Origin: JBBCJT01 sp037190665
GTDB taxonomy: Bacteria; Pseudomonadota; Alphaproteobacteria; Acetobacterales; Acetobacteraceae
Assembly (NCBI GenBank): GCA_037190665.1
Contig: JBBCJT010000080.1
Span: forward strand, 1 to 47,651
Length of the DNA: 47,651 nt
Direction: 5' to 3'
Position numbers and translations under genes: made by a program. Positions 26,049 to 33,756 of the stretch are shown here, piece by piece. How positions within the stretch are numbered: position 1 is the first letter of the stretch; each line of letters starts with the position of its first letter. The notes under the pieces were generated by a model. It saw nothing but the letters and a program-made list of their open reading frames with translations, ran no database searches and was not told where the DNA came from.

Positions 26049-27206
26049 TCAGGGAACCAGCTCGCGCAGCGTGGACGCCGCCACCCCGAACATGCCCAGC
26101 CGCTCCGTCCCCGGCGCGCGCGTGTCCACCTGCGCCTCCACCGACAGGCCGGGACGCAGCGCGGCGAGCTTGGCCGCTTCCTCGGGCGGGAAGATCAGCT
26201 TCACCGGCACGCGCTGGACGATCTTGGTGAAGTTGCCGGTCGCGTTCTCGGGCGGCAGCAGGCTGAACTGGCTGCCGGTGGCGGGCGCGAGGCTGTCCAC
26301 CGTGCCGCGCACCTCGAGGTCGGGCAGCGCATCGACATGCAGCGTCACGGTCTGGCCGCGCCGCATGCGCGCGATCTGCGTCTCCTTGAAGTTGGCGACG
26401 ACGTACTGGCGGCCAGGCGGCGGCGCGACGGCGATCAGTTGCGCGCCCGGCTGGACGAACTGGCCGAGCTGGGCGGCACGGTTGCCGACGATGCCGTCGA
26501 ACGGCGCGCGGATGACGGTGTTGTCGAGGTCGATGCGGGCGAGCGAGACCTGCGCCTCCGCCGCGGTCACCCGCGCATGCGCCTCCACCAGCGACGCACG
26601 CTGGACATCGAACGCGCGCGCTGCGGCGGTGCGGGCGGCCTGCATCGCCACCACCTGCGCCTCGGCCTTGCGGGCGTCGGCGGTCTTCTGCTCGGCGGTC
26701 TGGCGCGATGCCCAGCCGGAGCCGACCAGCGCGCCATAGCGGCCGGCATCGGCGGTGGCGCGGACGCGCTCGGCCTCGGCATTGGCGATCTCGGCATCGG
26801 CGCGGGCAAGCTGCGCCTCGGCGGCGGCCACCTGCGCCTCGGCCGTGCCGACGGCGGCGCGGGCCTGGGCCAGCGCGGCATCCGCGGTGGCAAGCCGCGC
26901 GGTCCAGTCGTCGTCACGCAGCCGGATCAGCGGCTCGCCCGCCTTCACGTGCTGGTTGTCGGCCACCAGCACCTCGGCGACGTAGCCCTGGATGCGCGGG
27001 CCGAGCACGGCGATGTCGCCCTGGACGTAGGCGTTGTCGGTGCTCTCCAGCCAGCGGCCTTCCTTGATCCACCACGTGCCGCTCATTCCCGCGCCCGCGA
27101 GCACGACCAGCCCGGCAAGCACGATCAGCCACCGGCGCCGCCGCGGCGAAGCGGTGGAGGCGCGGATTTCGGCTTCGGGCATGGGTTTTTCGGCGATCGC
27201 GTTCAT
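26049..27206 (-). CDS. emrA: HlyD-family periplasmic adaptor (EmrA type)
   Basis: Membrane fusion protein coupling the MFS pump to the outer membrane. The 385-residue product has an N-terminal cytoplasmic stretch, one transmembrane helix (RWLIVLAGLVVLAGAGMSGTWWI, about 26-48), then TDNAYVQGDIAVLGPRIQGYVAEVLVADNQHVKAGEPLIRLRD (about 58-100, biotinyl-lipoyl-like half). A long Ala-rich coiled-coil hairpin (about 105-215) is followed by TVIRAPFDGIVGNRAAQLGQFVQPGAQL (the second half). The start is the ATG at 27206 (MNAIAEKPMPE); the ribosome-binding site is weak. Confidence 0.93.
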   Translation of the reverse strand: MNAIAEKPMPEAEIRASTASPRRRRWLIVLAGLVVLAGAGMSGTWWIKEGRWLESTDNAYVQGDIAVLGPRIQGYVAEVLVADNQHVKAGEPLIRLRDDDWTARLATADAALAQARAAVGTAEAQVAAAEAQLARADAEIANAEAERVRATADAGRYGALVGSGWASRQTAEQKTADARKAEAQVVAMQAARTAAARAFDVQRASLVEAHARVTAAEAQVSLARIDLDNTVIRAPFDGIVGNRAAQLGQFVQPGAQLIAVAPPPGRQYVVANFKETQIARMRRGQTVTLHVDALPDLEVRGTVDSLAPATGSQFSLLPPENATGNFTKIVQRVPVKLIFPPEEAAKLAALRPGLSVEAQVDTRAPGTERLGMFGVAASTLRELVP

Positions 27207-27275
27207 CGCGTGCGCATCCGGCGGAGCTGACACGGGCGCAACGTTCGCGCCGGACGGGGGACGAACGCAAGGAAA

Positions 27276-27297
27276 AACTGAACGGTTCAGTTCAGTC
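27276..27297. promoter_or_regulatory. TetR-type operator candidate between emrA and tetR
   Basis: CTGAAC-G-GTTCAG (27278-27290) is a perfect 6+6 inverted repeat with one central base, followed by an overlapping third half-site TTCAG (27291-27295). Location between divergent efflux and TetR genes is typical for an autoregulated operator. Confidence 0.7.
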
Positions 27298-27375
27298 CTT
27301 TGCAGCGCAGCCCCGCCCCGCGCGCAGGCCCATTTCCGTTGACCCGATGCGCTCGCGGCTTCACCTCTGGGGTGC

Positions 27376-28023
27376 ATGTCGGAGACCGAGACCTCTGCCG
27401 CGCTGGACCGGCCGAAGCGGCGCGCCATCGTCGAGGCGGCGGCGAAGCTATTCATGCGCGACGGCTACGGCGCGGTCAGCATGGATGCGGTGGCGCGGGA
27501 ATCCTCCGTCTCCAAGGCCACGCTATACGCGCATTTCACCGGCAAGGACCGGCTGTTCGCGACCATCGTCGCCGAACGCTGCGCCGGGCTGCAGGCGGAA
27601 TGCGAGGCCGACCCCGACTGGCAGGCGCAGGACCTGCGCACGGCACTCACCTCGATGGGGCGGCGCTGGCTGGGGTTCCTGATGTCGCCGGCGACGATCG
27701 CGATCTACCGCGTCGTGGTGGCCGAGGCGCAGCGGTTCCCGGAACTGCCGGTGGCCTTTTACGATTCCGGTCCGCGACCCATCAAGGAATGGCTCACCGC
27801 CTGGATCGCCGCACAGGCCCAAGCCGGACGGCTGGCCGCGCCCGATCCGCTTGTGGCGGCGGAGCAGTTCGTGGCCCTGCTGCGCACGGGCGTGTTCTTC
27901 CGCGCCACGCTCGGCGTGGGTGCCGAGCCCGGTGAGGCCGAACGCCGCATGGTGGTCGATCAGGCGGTCGGCACGTTCCTGCGCGCTTTCGCCCCCCATG
28001 GCGCTTCGCCTGCCGGGAGCTAG
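27376..28023 (+). CDS. TetR/AcrR family transcriptional regulator
   Basis: A 215-residue repressor. The N-terminal helix-turn-helix domain reads RAIVEAAAKLFMRDGYGAVSMDAVARESSVSKATLYAHFTGKDRLFATIV (about 16-66). The C-terminal ligand domain resembles the TetR_C/AefR-like group (RRWLGFLMSPATIAIYRVVVAEAQRFPELPVAFYDSGPRP). It is divergent from emrAB and most likely represses it and itself through the palindrome at 27276-27297, with release by a drug ligand. The iminopeptidase gene starts 12 bp downstream. Confidence 0.93.
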   Translation: MSETETSAALDRPKRRAIVEAAAKLFMRDGYGAVSMDAVARESSVSKATLYAHFTGKDRLFATIVAERCAGLQAECEADPDWQAQDLRTALTSMGRRWLGFLMSPATIAIYRVVVAEAQRFPELPVAFYDSGPRPIKEWLTAWIAAQAQAGRLAAPDPLVAAEQFVALLRTGVFFRATLGVGAEPGEAERRMVVDQAVGTFLRAFAPHGASPAGS

Positions 28024-28034
28024 ACTGCGGCGCC

Positions 28035-28985
28035 ATGCCGCGCGGTGACCTGTTTCCAGATATCGGACCCTATGAGACGGGCTGGCTGCCCGTATCCGGC
28101 GGACACACGCTGTACTGGGAGCAGGTCGGCAATCCGCGAGGCCGCCCGGTGCTGTTCCTGCACGGCGGCCCCGGCGCCGGGGCGGGCGCGGTGCATCGCC
28201 GCTTCTTCGATCCCGCGCACTGGCGGATCGTGATCTTCGACCAGCGCGGCGCGGGCCGGTCCCGTCCGCTCGGCGAACTCTCGGCCAACACCACGCCGCA
28301 TCTGATCGCCGATATCGAGGAGCTGCGGCGGCATCTCGGCGTGCCGCGCTGGATGCTGTTCGGCGGGTCCTGGGGCTCCACCCTCGCGCTGGCCTATGCA
28401 CAGGCGCATCCTGACCGGGTGGCCGGCTGCGTGCTGCGCGGCGTGTTCCTCGGCCGCGACAGCGAGGTCGCGTGGTTCCTGCACGGGCTGCGCGCCGTGT
28501 TCCCCGAGGTCTGGGCGCAGTTCGCCGGCTTCATCCCGGAAGCCGAGCGCGGCGACCTGCTCGGCGCCTATCTCCGCCGGCTGACCGATCCGGACCCCGC
28601 CATCCACGGGCCGGCCGCGCGCGCCTGGAGTATCTACGAAGGGTCGTGCTCCACGCTGCTGCCGAGCCCGGACACCGTCGCCTCCTTCGCGCAGGACCGC
28701 ACGGCGCTGGGGCTGGCGCGGATCGAGGCGCATTACTTCGCGCATGGGCTGTTCCTGCCCGAGGGCGGACTGCTCGGGGGCATGGATCGCCTTGCCGGCA
28801 TTCCGGCGGAGATCATCCAAGGCCGCTACGACATGGTCTGCCCTGCCGTGACGGCCTTCGAGCTGGCCGCCGCGTGGCGCACCGCACGGCTGACCGTGGT
28901 GCCCGATGCCGGGCATTCGGCGCTGGAACCGGGCATCCGTACCGCGCTGGTCGCCGCGGTGGACCGCATGCGCCAGCACGATTGA
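28035..28985 (+). CDS. pip: Prolyl (proline) iminopeptidase
   Basis: Serine peptidase of the alpha/beta hydrolase fold (family S33) that removes N-terminal proline from peptides. The 316-residue protein has the oxyanion motif HGGPGAG (43-49), DQRGAGRS (69-76), nucleophile Ser112 in GGSWGS, Asp266 (GRYDMVCP) and His294 (PDAGHSALEP). Length is normal for the family (about 315). It may be read through from tetR; no functional link to efflux is evident. Confidence 0.94.
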   Translation: MPRGDLFPDIGPYETGWLPVSGGHTLYWEQVGNPRGRPVLFLHGGPGAGAGAVHRRFFDPAHWRIVIFDQRGAGRSRPLGELSANTTPHLIADIEELRRHLGVPRWMLFGGSWGSTLALAYAQAHPDRVAGCVLRGVFLGRDSEVAWFLHGLRAVFPEVWAQFAGFIPEAERGDLLGAYLRRLTDPDPAIHGPAARAWSIYEGSCSTLLPSPDTVASFAQDRTALGLARIEAHYFAHGLFLPEGGLLGGMDRLAGIPAEIIQGRYDMVCPAVTAFELAAAWRTARLTVVPDAGHSALEPGIRTALVAAVDRMRQHD

Positions 28986-29015
28986 AGCTTTGCCCCGGCG
29001 CTGGCCTGGGTTCGG

Positions 29016-29951
29016 TCAGGCGGCGGGATCGCGATCCTTTCCGGTGCTCCCCCGCAGCCGCGCCGCATGGTCCCGGAACATCTCCGCCACATGATCGATG
29101 ACCGCGCGGACACGCGCCGTGCGCCGGAGATCGCGATGGATCTCGGCCCACATCGCGTAACCTGACAGACGCTGCGGCCACACGCGCTGGAGGCCGGGCC
29201 TGCGGTCAGCGATGTAGCATGGCAGGGTCACCAGCCCGAGTGCTGCTTCCGCCGCTGCGAGCAGCGTCATCACGCTGTTGCCGGTGAAGACGTAACGCGC
29301 GCCCTCCAGCGCCTCGCCGTGGAACGGATTGACCGGTGGCGCCGGCCTGAGCAGTTCCGAAAATCCGATCAGGTGATGCCCCGCCAGTCCCTGCCCGGGT
29401 GATGGGGCGGGTCGCTTCGCCAGATAGCGGGGCGCCGCATAGACGGCCGTCGCGATGGTGCCGAGGCGCCGCCTGACGAGCTGCGGCTGCTTTGGCGTAT
29501 GCGAGCGGATCGCGATGTCCGCTTCACGCCGCGCCACATCCAGCACCCCGTATCCGCCGAACAGTTCAAGGCGGATATCGGGGCAGCGAGCATGGAACGC
29601 GCCAAGCCCTTCCATGAGGAACTGCGTCGCGAGCGAATCAGACGCGGTGATGCGCACGAAGCCGGCAAGCCGCTGATCCCCGCCCGCCACCGAATGCGCC
29701 GCGGTCGCGAGCGCGGCCTCCGCATCGGTCACCGGCTGCTGCAGGGCGCGCGCCGCGGCGGTGGGCCGCAATCCGTCCGGCGTGCGGTCGAACAGCCGCG
29801 CGCCGAGGGCGTGCTCGAGCGCGGTGATCCGCCGGGCCACGGTCGTTTCCGCCACGCCAAGCTGCCGGCCGGCCGCGCTGAACGTCCCCGCGCGCAGCAC
29901 GGCAAGCAGGACCCGCAGGTCATCCCAGTCCGGTGAGCGATGGTTCTGCAT
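29016..29951 (-). CDS. LysR family transcriptional regulator
   Basis: A 311-residue LysR protein with an N-terminal winged helix-turn-helix (WDDLRVLLAVLRAGTFSAAGRQLGVAETTVARRITALEHALGARLFDRTPDGLRPT, about 8-64) and a periplasmic-binding-type effector domain. The ATG at 29951 is preferred because upstream in-frame ATGs (29972, 29993) have no better ribosome-binding site and add non-conserved residues. It is divergent from the AtuC-like operon and is the obvious candidate regulator; a dyad covers its start. Confidence 0.92.
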   Translation of the reverse strand: MQNHRSPDWDDLRVLLAVLRAGTFSAAGRQLGVAETTVARRITALEHALGARLFDRTPDGLRPTAAARALQQPVTDAEAALATAAHSVAGGDQRLAGFVRITASDSLATQFLMEGLGAFHARCPDIRLELFGGYGVLDVARREADIAIRSHTPKQPQLVRRRLGTIATAVYAAPRYLAKRPAPSPGQGLAGHHLIGFSELLRPAPPVNPFHGEALEGARYVFTGNSVMTLLAAAEAALGLVTLPCYIADRRPGLQRVWPQRLSGYAMWAEIHRDLRRTARVRAVIDHVAEMFRDHAARLRGSTGKDRDPAA

Positions 29952-29973
29952 TGATGCAGGATCAGCCTGCATC
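29946..29973. promoter_or_regulatory. Nested inverted repeats overlapping the lysR start (LysR-site candidate)
   Basis: GATGCAGG (29953-29960) and CCTGCATC (29966-29973) are perfect arms separated by ATCAG. An overlapping CTGCA (29946-29950) pairs with TGCAG (29955-29959). The three TGCA-containing half-sites straddle the lysR start codon at 29951-29949, as expected for autorepression and control of the divergent operon. Confidence 0.6.
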
Positions 29974-30057
29974 CTTGCTGCTTCTCTCCGCAATCCCCCT
30001 CTGCGTCACTGGCGACGTCCAAGAACGAATGCACGAGAGGGAGGAGAGGCACAGCGC

Positions 30058-30114
30058 ATGCTGTCCCGCCGTCGCGCGACTGGTCGCGGGGGCATGCCCC
30101 GCGCACGCCCATGA
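30058..30114 (+). CDS. Possible 18-codon leader ORF coupled to the carboxyltransferase gene
   Basis: An ATG at 30058 follows a strong purine-rich ribosome-binding site (AGGGAGGAGAGG, 30038-30049). It opens an 18-residue Arg-rich peptide (MLSRRRATGRGGMPRARP) whose TGA overlaps the ATG of the next gene (ATGA at 30111-30114). The carboxyltransferase ATG itself has no good ribosome-binding site, and no in-frame upstream start is apparent for it, so its translation may depend on this leader. Confidence 0.4.
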   Translation: MLSRRRATGRGGMPRARP

Positions 30115-31730
30115 CACCGCTTCGCCCGGTTCTCGACACCGCATCCGACGCCGCCGTTGCGCGGCGGGAAGCGACGCTCGGTCGCGTGGCGCAACTGCGC
30201 GCGCTGGAATGCCGGGCCGCTGAAGCCTCCGCGCGCGGCACCCGGGGCTGGGCCGAGCGGCGCAAGCTCGCGCCGCGGGAACGCCTCGCGCACCTGCTCG
30301 ATCCATCCCGCCCCTTCCTGCCGCTGTGCACCCTCGCCGGCTGGTGCGTGGATGACGAGAACCCGGCAACCTCCATCCCCGGCGGCTCGCAACTCGCGGG
30401 CATCGGCTTCGTCTCCGGCGTGCGCTGCATGGTGGTCGCGACGGATTCCGGGATCGCCGGCGGCGCGCTGTCGGAGATGGGCAACCAGAAGCTGCTCCGC
30501 TGTCAGGAGATCGCGCTCGAGAACCGACTTCCCTTCGTGCATCTGGTCGAGAGCGCCGGCGCCAACCTGCTGAAGTACCGCGTGGAGAAGTTTGTCCGTG
30601 GCGGCGCGATCTTCCGCAACCTTGCCCTGCTCTCGGCCGCCGGCCTGCCGGTCGTGACGGTCGTGCACGGCCCCTCTGCGGCGGGCGGTGCCTACATGCC
30701 GGGCCTGTCGGACTACGTCGTCATGATCCAGGGTCACGCGCGCGCCTATCTCGCCGGCCCGTCCCTGCTGCGCGCCGCGACCGGCGAGATCACGGATGAC
30801 GAGGCCCTCGGCGGGGCCGGGATGCATGCCCGCATCTCGGGCCTGTGCGAGTATCTCGCCGCCGATGACGCGGAGGGCATCGCCCGCGCGCGCGACATCG
30901 TGGCGGCGCTGGACTGGCCCGGCCGCGCCGTGCCGCCCCCCGTGCCGCCCCGGCCGCCACGCCACGAGCCGGAGGAACTCGCCGGCATCATGCCGGAGGA
31001 TTTCCGCGAGCCGGTGGACATGCGCGAGGTCATCGCACGGCTGGCGGACGACAGCGCCTTCCTGCCGTTCAAGCCGGACTACGGCCCGGCCACGGTCTGC
31101 GGCCGCGCGCGGCTCGAAGGCCATGCGCTCGGCATCATCACCAACAACGGCCCGCTCGATCCCGCCGGCGCGGCGAAGGCGGCGCACTTCATCCAGACCT
31201 GCTGCCAGTCCGGCACGCCGATCCTCTACCTGCAGAACACCACCGGCTTCATCGTCGGCCGCACCAGCGAGGAAGCCGGCATGGTCAAGCACGGCGCCAA
31301 GCTGATCCAGGCCCTGACCAACGCCACGGTGCCGCAGGTGACGATCATGTGCGGCGCGAGCTTCGGCGCCGGCAACTACGGCATGTGCGGCCGCGCCTTC
31401 CGCCCGCGCTTCCTCTTCTCCTGGCCCGGCGCGCGTACCGCCGTGATGGGCGCGGAGCAGGCCGCGACCACGATGGAACTCGTCGCGCGCGCCCAGGCCA
31501 CACGGCGCGGCCGGCCGGTGGATGAGGACAGGCTCGCCGCCCAGCGCGCCGCCATCGTGGCGAATTTCGACAGCCAGGCCGATGCCTTCCTCACTTCCGG
31601 CCTGCTGCTGGACGACGGCGTGATCGACCCGCGCGACACGCGTGCGGTGCTCGCCTTCGTGTTCGACACCTGCCGCGAGGCGGCCCGCGCCACCCCGAAC
31701 CGGATCCAGTTCGGCGTCGCCCGTCCCTGA
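30111..31730 (+). CDS. atuC: Acyl-CoA carboxylase, carboxyltransferase (beta) subunit, geranyl-CoA carboxylase AtuC-like
   Basis: The 539-residue beta subunit transfers carboxyl from biotin to a 3-methyl-enoyl-CoA. Family blocks are AERRKLAPRERLAHLLDP (about 48-65), GAALSEMGNQKLLR-type segment (about 117-130), HGPSAAGGAYMPGLSDYVVMI and AGPSLLRAATGEITDDEALGGAGMHARISG (crotonase oxyanion regions), and GASFGAGNYGMCGRAFRPRFLFSWPGARTAVMG. Gly164 (FVRGGAIFRN) stands where 3-methylcrotonyl-CoA carboxylases have Phe (HFGRIFFN). As I recall, this Phe/Gly switch separates MCC from geranyl-CoA carboxylase, so a long isoprenoid substrate is favoured. It is the first large gene of the operon. Confidence 0.88.
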   Translation: MTPLRPVLDTASDAAVARREATLGRVAQLRALECRAAEASARGTRGWAERRKLAPRERLAHLLDPSRPFLPLCTLAGWCVDDENPATSIPGGSQLAGIGFVSGVRCMVVATDSGIAGGALSEMGNQKLLRCQEIALENRLPFVHLVESAGANLLKYRVEKFVRGGAIFRNLALLSAAGLPVVTVVHGPSAAGGAYMPGLSDYVVMIQGHARAYLAGPSLLRAATGEITDDEALGGAGMHARISGLCEYLAADDAEGIARARDIVAALDWPGRAVPPPVPPRPPRHEPEELAGIMPEDFREPVDMREVIARLADDSAFLPFKPDYGPATVCGRARLEGHALGIITNNGPLDPAGAAKAAHFIQTCCQSGTPILYLQNTTGFIVGRTSEEAGMVKHGAKLIQALTNATVPQVTIMCGASFGAGNYGMCGRAFRPRFLFSWPGARTAVMGAEQAATTMELVARAQATRRGRPVDEDRLAAQRAAIVANFDSQADAFLTSGLLLDDGVIDPRDTRAVLAFVFDTCREAARATPNRIQFGVARP

Positions 31731-31756
31731 CGGGACACGGCGGGAAAGGAACCACG

Positions 31757-32932
31757 ATGCCCTATACCCAGGACCATCACAGGCTGATGGACAGCATCCG
31801 CCGCTTCGTGGCGGAGGAGATCGACCCCCATGCGGATGCGTGGGAGGAGGCGGAGTCCTTTCCCTCCCGCGAGATCTTCCGCAAGGCGGCCGCGCTCGGC
31901 CTGTTCGGCATCACCAAGCCGGAAGCCTATGGCGGCAGCGGGCTCGACTTCTCCTATGCGCTGGCCGCCGGCGAGGCGCTTGGCCACATGAAGGCGCAGG
32001 GCGTCGGCATGGCGCTCTCCGTGCAGAGCGACATGGCGACGCCGGCGCTTGCCGCCTTCGGCAGCGACGAGCTGCGCCGCGAATACCTCGCACCTGCCGT
32101 CGCCGGGGAGGTCGTGGTCTCGATCGGCGTTTCGGAGGCCGGCGCGGGCTCCGACGTCGCCTCGATCAGGACGCGTGCGCGGCCCGACGGCGGAGACTAC
32201 GTGATCCAGGGCGGCAAGATGTGGATCACCAACGGCATGGAGGCCGACTGGGTCTGCCTGCTCGGCAATACCTCGGATGATGCGCCCCACCGCAACAAGA
32301 GCCTCATCATCGTGCCGCTGCGCGAGAAGCCCGGCGGACCCGACCGGCGCGGGGTGGAGCGGCAGAAGATCCGCAAGTTCGGCATGTGGTCGAGCGACAC
32401 CGCGCAGCTCTTCCTCGACGACGTGCGCGTGCCCATGCGCAACCGCATCGGCGAGGAGGGCCAGGGCTTCGTCTATCAGATGCGGCAGTTCCAGGAGGAA
32501 CGCCTGAACGCCGCCGCGCGCCGCCTCGCGATGGGCCAACTCATCGAGCATGTCGCGGAATACCTGCGCGAGCGCATCGCATTCGGCAGGCCGCTGCTCG
32601 ACAACCAGTTCATCCAGTTCAAGCTCGCCGAGCTGAAGACCGAGATCGAGGCGCTGCGCGCGCTGACCTATCGCGCGACGCAGCTCTACGTCGCGGGCCA
32701 GGACGTCACCGAACTCGCGTCCATGGCGAAGCTGAAATCCGGGCGGCTGTCACGCGAGGTGGCCGACTGGTGCATGCAATTCATGGGCGGCATGGGCTAC
32801 ACGTGGGAGAGCTGGGTCAGCCGCGCCTATCGCGACTACCGCCTCGGCTCCATCGGCGGCGGCGCGGATGAGATCATGCTCCAGATCATCGCCCGCCGCA
32901 TGGGCCTCGACGCCAAGGGGCGGCGGGCATGA
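31757..32932 (+). CDS. Acyl-CoA dehydrogenase (AtuD/citronellyl-CoA or isovaleryl-CoA dehydrogenase-like)
   Basis: A 391-residue FAD flavoprotein introducing the alpha,beta double bond before carboxylation. Domains: N-terminal helical (about 1-115), SIGVSEAGAGSDVASIRTRA (122-141) and KMWITNG (154-160) in the beta domain, and C-terminal helical bundle with MQFMGGMGYTWESWVSRAYRDYRLGSIGGGADEIMLQII. The usual 'YEGT' catalytic Glu of short/medium-chain enzymes is replaced by GGGA. Glu248 (FQEERLN) occupies the place of the isovaleryl-CoA dehydrogenase base (inference), consistent with a branched 3-methyl substrate. AGGAA upstream; its end overlaps the hydratase (ATGA). Confidence 0.92.
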   Translation: MPYTQDHHRLMDSIRRFVAEEIDPHADAWEEAESFPSREIFRKAAALGLFGITKPEAYGGSGLDFSYALAAGEALGHMKAQGVGMALSVQSDMATPALAAFGSDELRREYLAPAVAGEVVVSIGVSEAGAGSDVASIRTRARPDGGDYVIQGGKMWITNGMEADWVCLLGNTSDDAPHRNKSLIIVPLREKPGGPDRRGVERQKIRKFGMWSSDTAQLFLDDVRVPMRNRIGEEGQGFVYQMRQFQEERLNAAARRLAMGQLIEHVAEYLRERIAFGRPLLDNQFIQFKLAELKTEIEALRALTYRATQLYVAGQDVTELASMAKLKSGRLSREVADWCMQFMGGMGYTWESWVSRAYRDYRLGSIGGGADEIMLQIIARRMGLDAKGRRA

Positions 32933-33756
32933 GTGTTTCGCCGGTCCTCATCGCCGAGCGGCGCGGCGTTCTCTTCGCCACGATCAGCGTGCCGGCAACG
33001 CGCAACGCCCTTTCGCCCGATGTCGTTGCCGCGCTCGCCGCGGCCGTGCAGGCGGCGCGCAGCGCGCGTGCGCTGGTCGTCCGCGGCGCCGGCGGCGTGT
33101 TCTCGGCGGGCGGCTCGCTCGGCAGCTTCCAGCAGCGGCTGGCGGCGAACGACCTTGGCGACGACGCGGTGGCAACGCGCAATCGCCGCTTCGGCGTCTT
33201 CCTCCAGGACCTCGCCGCGCTACCGGTGCCGGTGCTGGCGGCGGTGCACGGGGCTGCCATGGGCGGCGCGGTGGGCCTCGTCGCCACGGCCGACATCGTC
33301 ATCGCCACCGCCGATGCGCGGTTCGGCCTGCCGGAGACCTCGCTCGGCATCGTGCCTGCCCAGATCGGGCCTTTCCTGCTCCCCCGCCTCGGCCTTCCCG
33401 TCGCGCGGCGACTTGCCCTGACCGCACAGCGGATCGACGCGCAGGAGGCCCTGCGGCTCGGTCTGGTGGATCGCGTTGCGCCGGATGCAGCCGCGCTCGA
33501 TGCGGCACTGGCCGAGGAACTGACGCGCCTGCTTGCTAACGGTCCCGCCGCGCTCATCGCGACCAAGGACTATCTCGCGCGCTGCGCCGTGCAGGCGTCA
33601 GGCCAAGCGCTCGACGTCGGTGCCGCGCTCTTCGCCGCCGCGATGCGTGGCGAAGGCCGGGACGGCATCGCGGCACGACGCGAGAAGCGCCCCGCCCCCT
33701 GGGCGGAACCCTTCGCGGTGGCGGACCTGCCGCCAGCCGGAGGGGCGGCGGCGTGA
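32929..33756 (+). CDS. Enoyl-CoA hydratase/isomerase family protein (AtuE-like position)
   Basis: A 275-residue crotonase-fold protein. It has RALVVRGAGGVFSAGGSLGSFQ (about 44-66), the oxyanion-hole segment VLAAVHGAAMGGAVGLVATADIVIATADARFGLPETSLGIVPAQIGPFLLPRLG (about 102-156), which holds Glu in FGLPETSLGI, and RIDAQEALRLGLVDRVAP (about 168-185). By position between the dehydrogenase and biotin carboxylase, it would hydrate the carboxylated (glutaconyl-type) CoA ester, the role of AtuE or LiuC. It is coupled at both ends by 4-bp overlaps, downstream through a GTG start. Confidence 0.9.
   Translation: MSVSPVLIAERRGVLFATISVPATRNALSPDVVAALAAAVQAARSARALVVRGAGGVFSAGGSLGSFQQRLAANDLGDDAVATRNRRFGVFLQDLAALPVPVLAAVHGAAMGGAVGLVATADIVIATADARFGLPETSLGIVPAQIGPFLLPRLGLPVARRLALTAQRIDAQEALRLGLVDRVAPDAAALDAALAEELTRLLANGPAALIATKDYLARCAVQASGQALDVGAALFAAAMRGEGRDGIAARREKRPAPWAEPFAVADLPPAGGAAA

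Noticed and set aside
24402..27230. A 942-codon plus-strand frame opposite emrAB
   Set aside because: Low-complexity His/Arg/Gln-rich shadow; the minus-strand genes have clear families.
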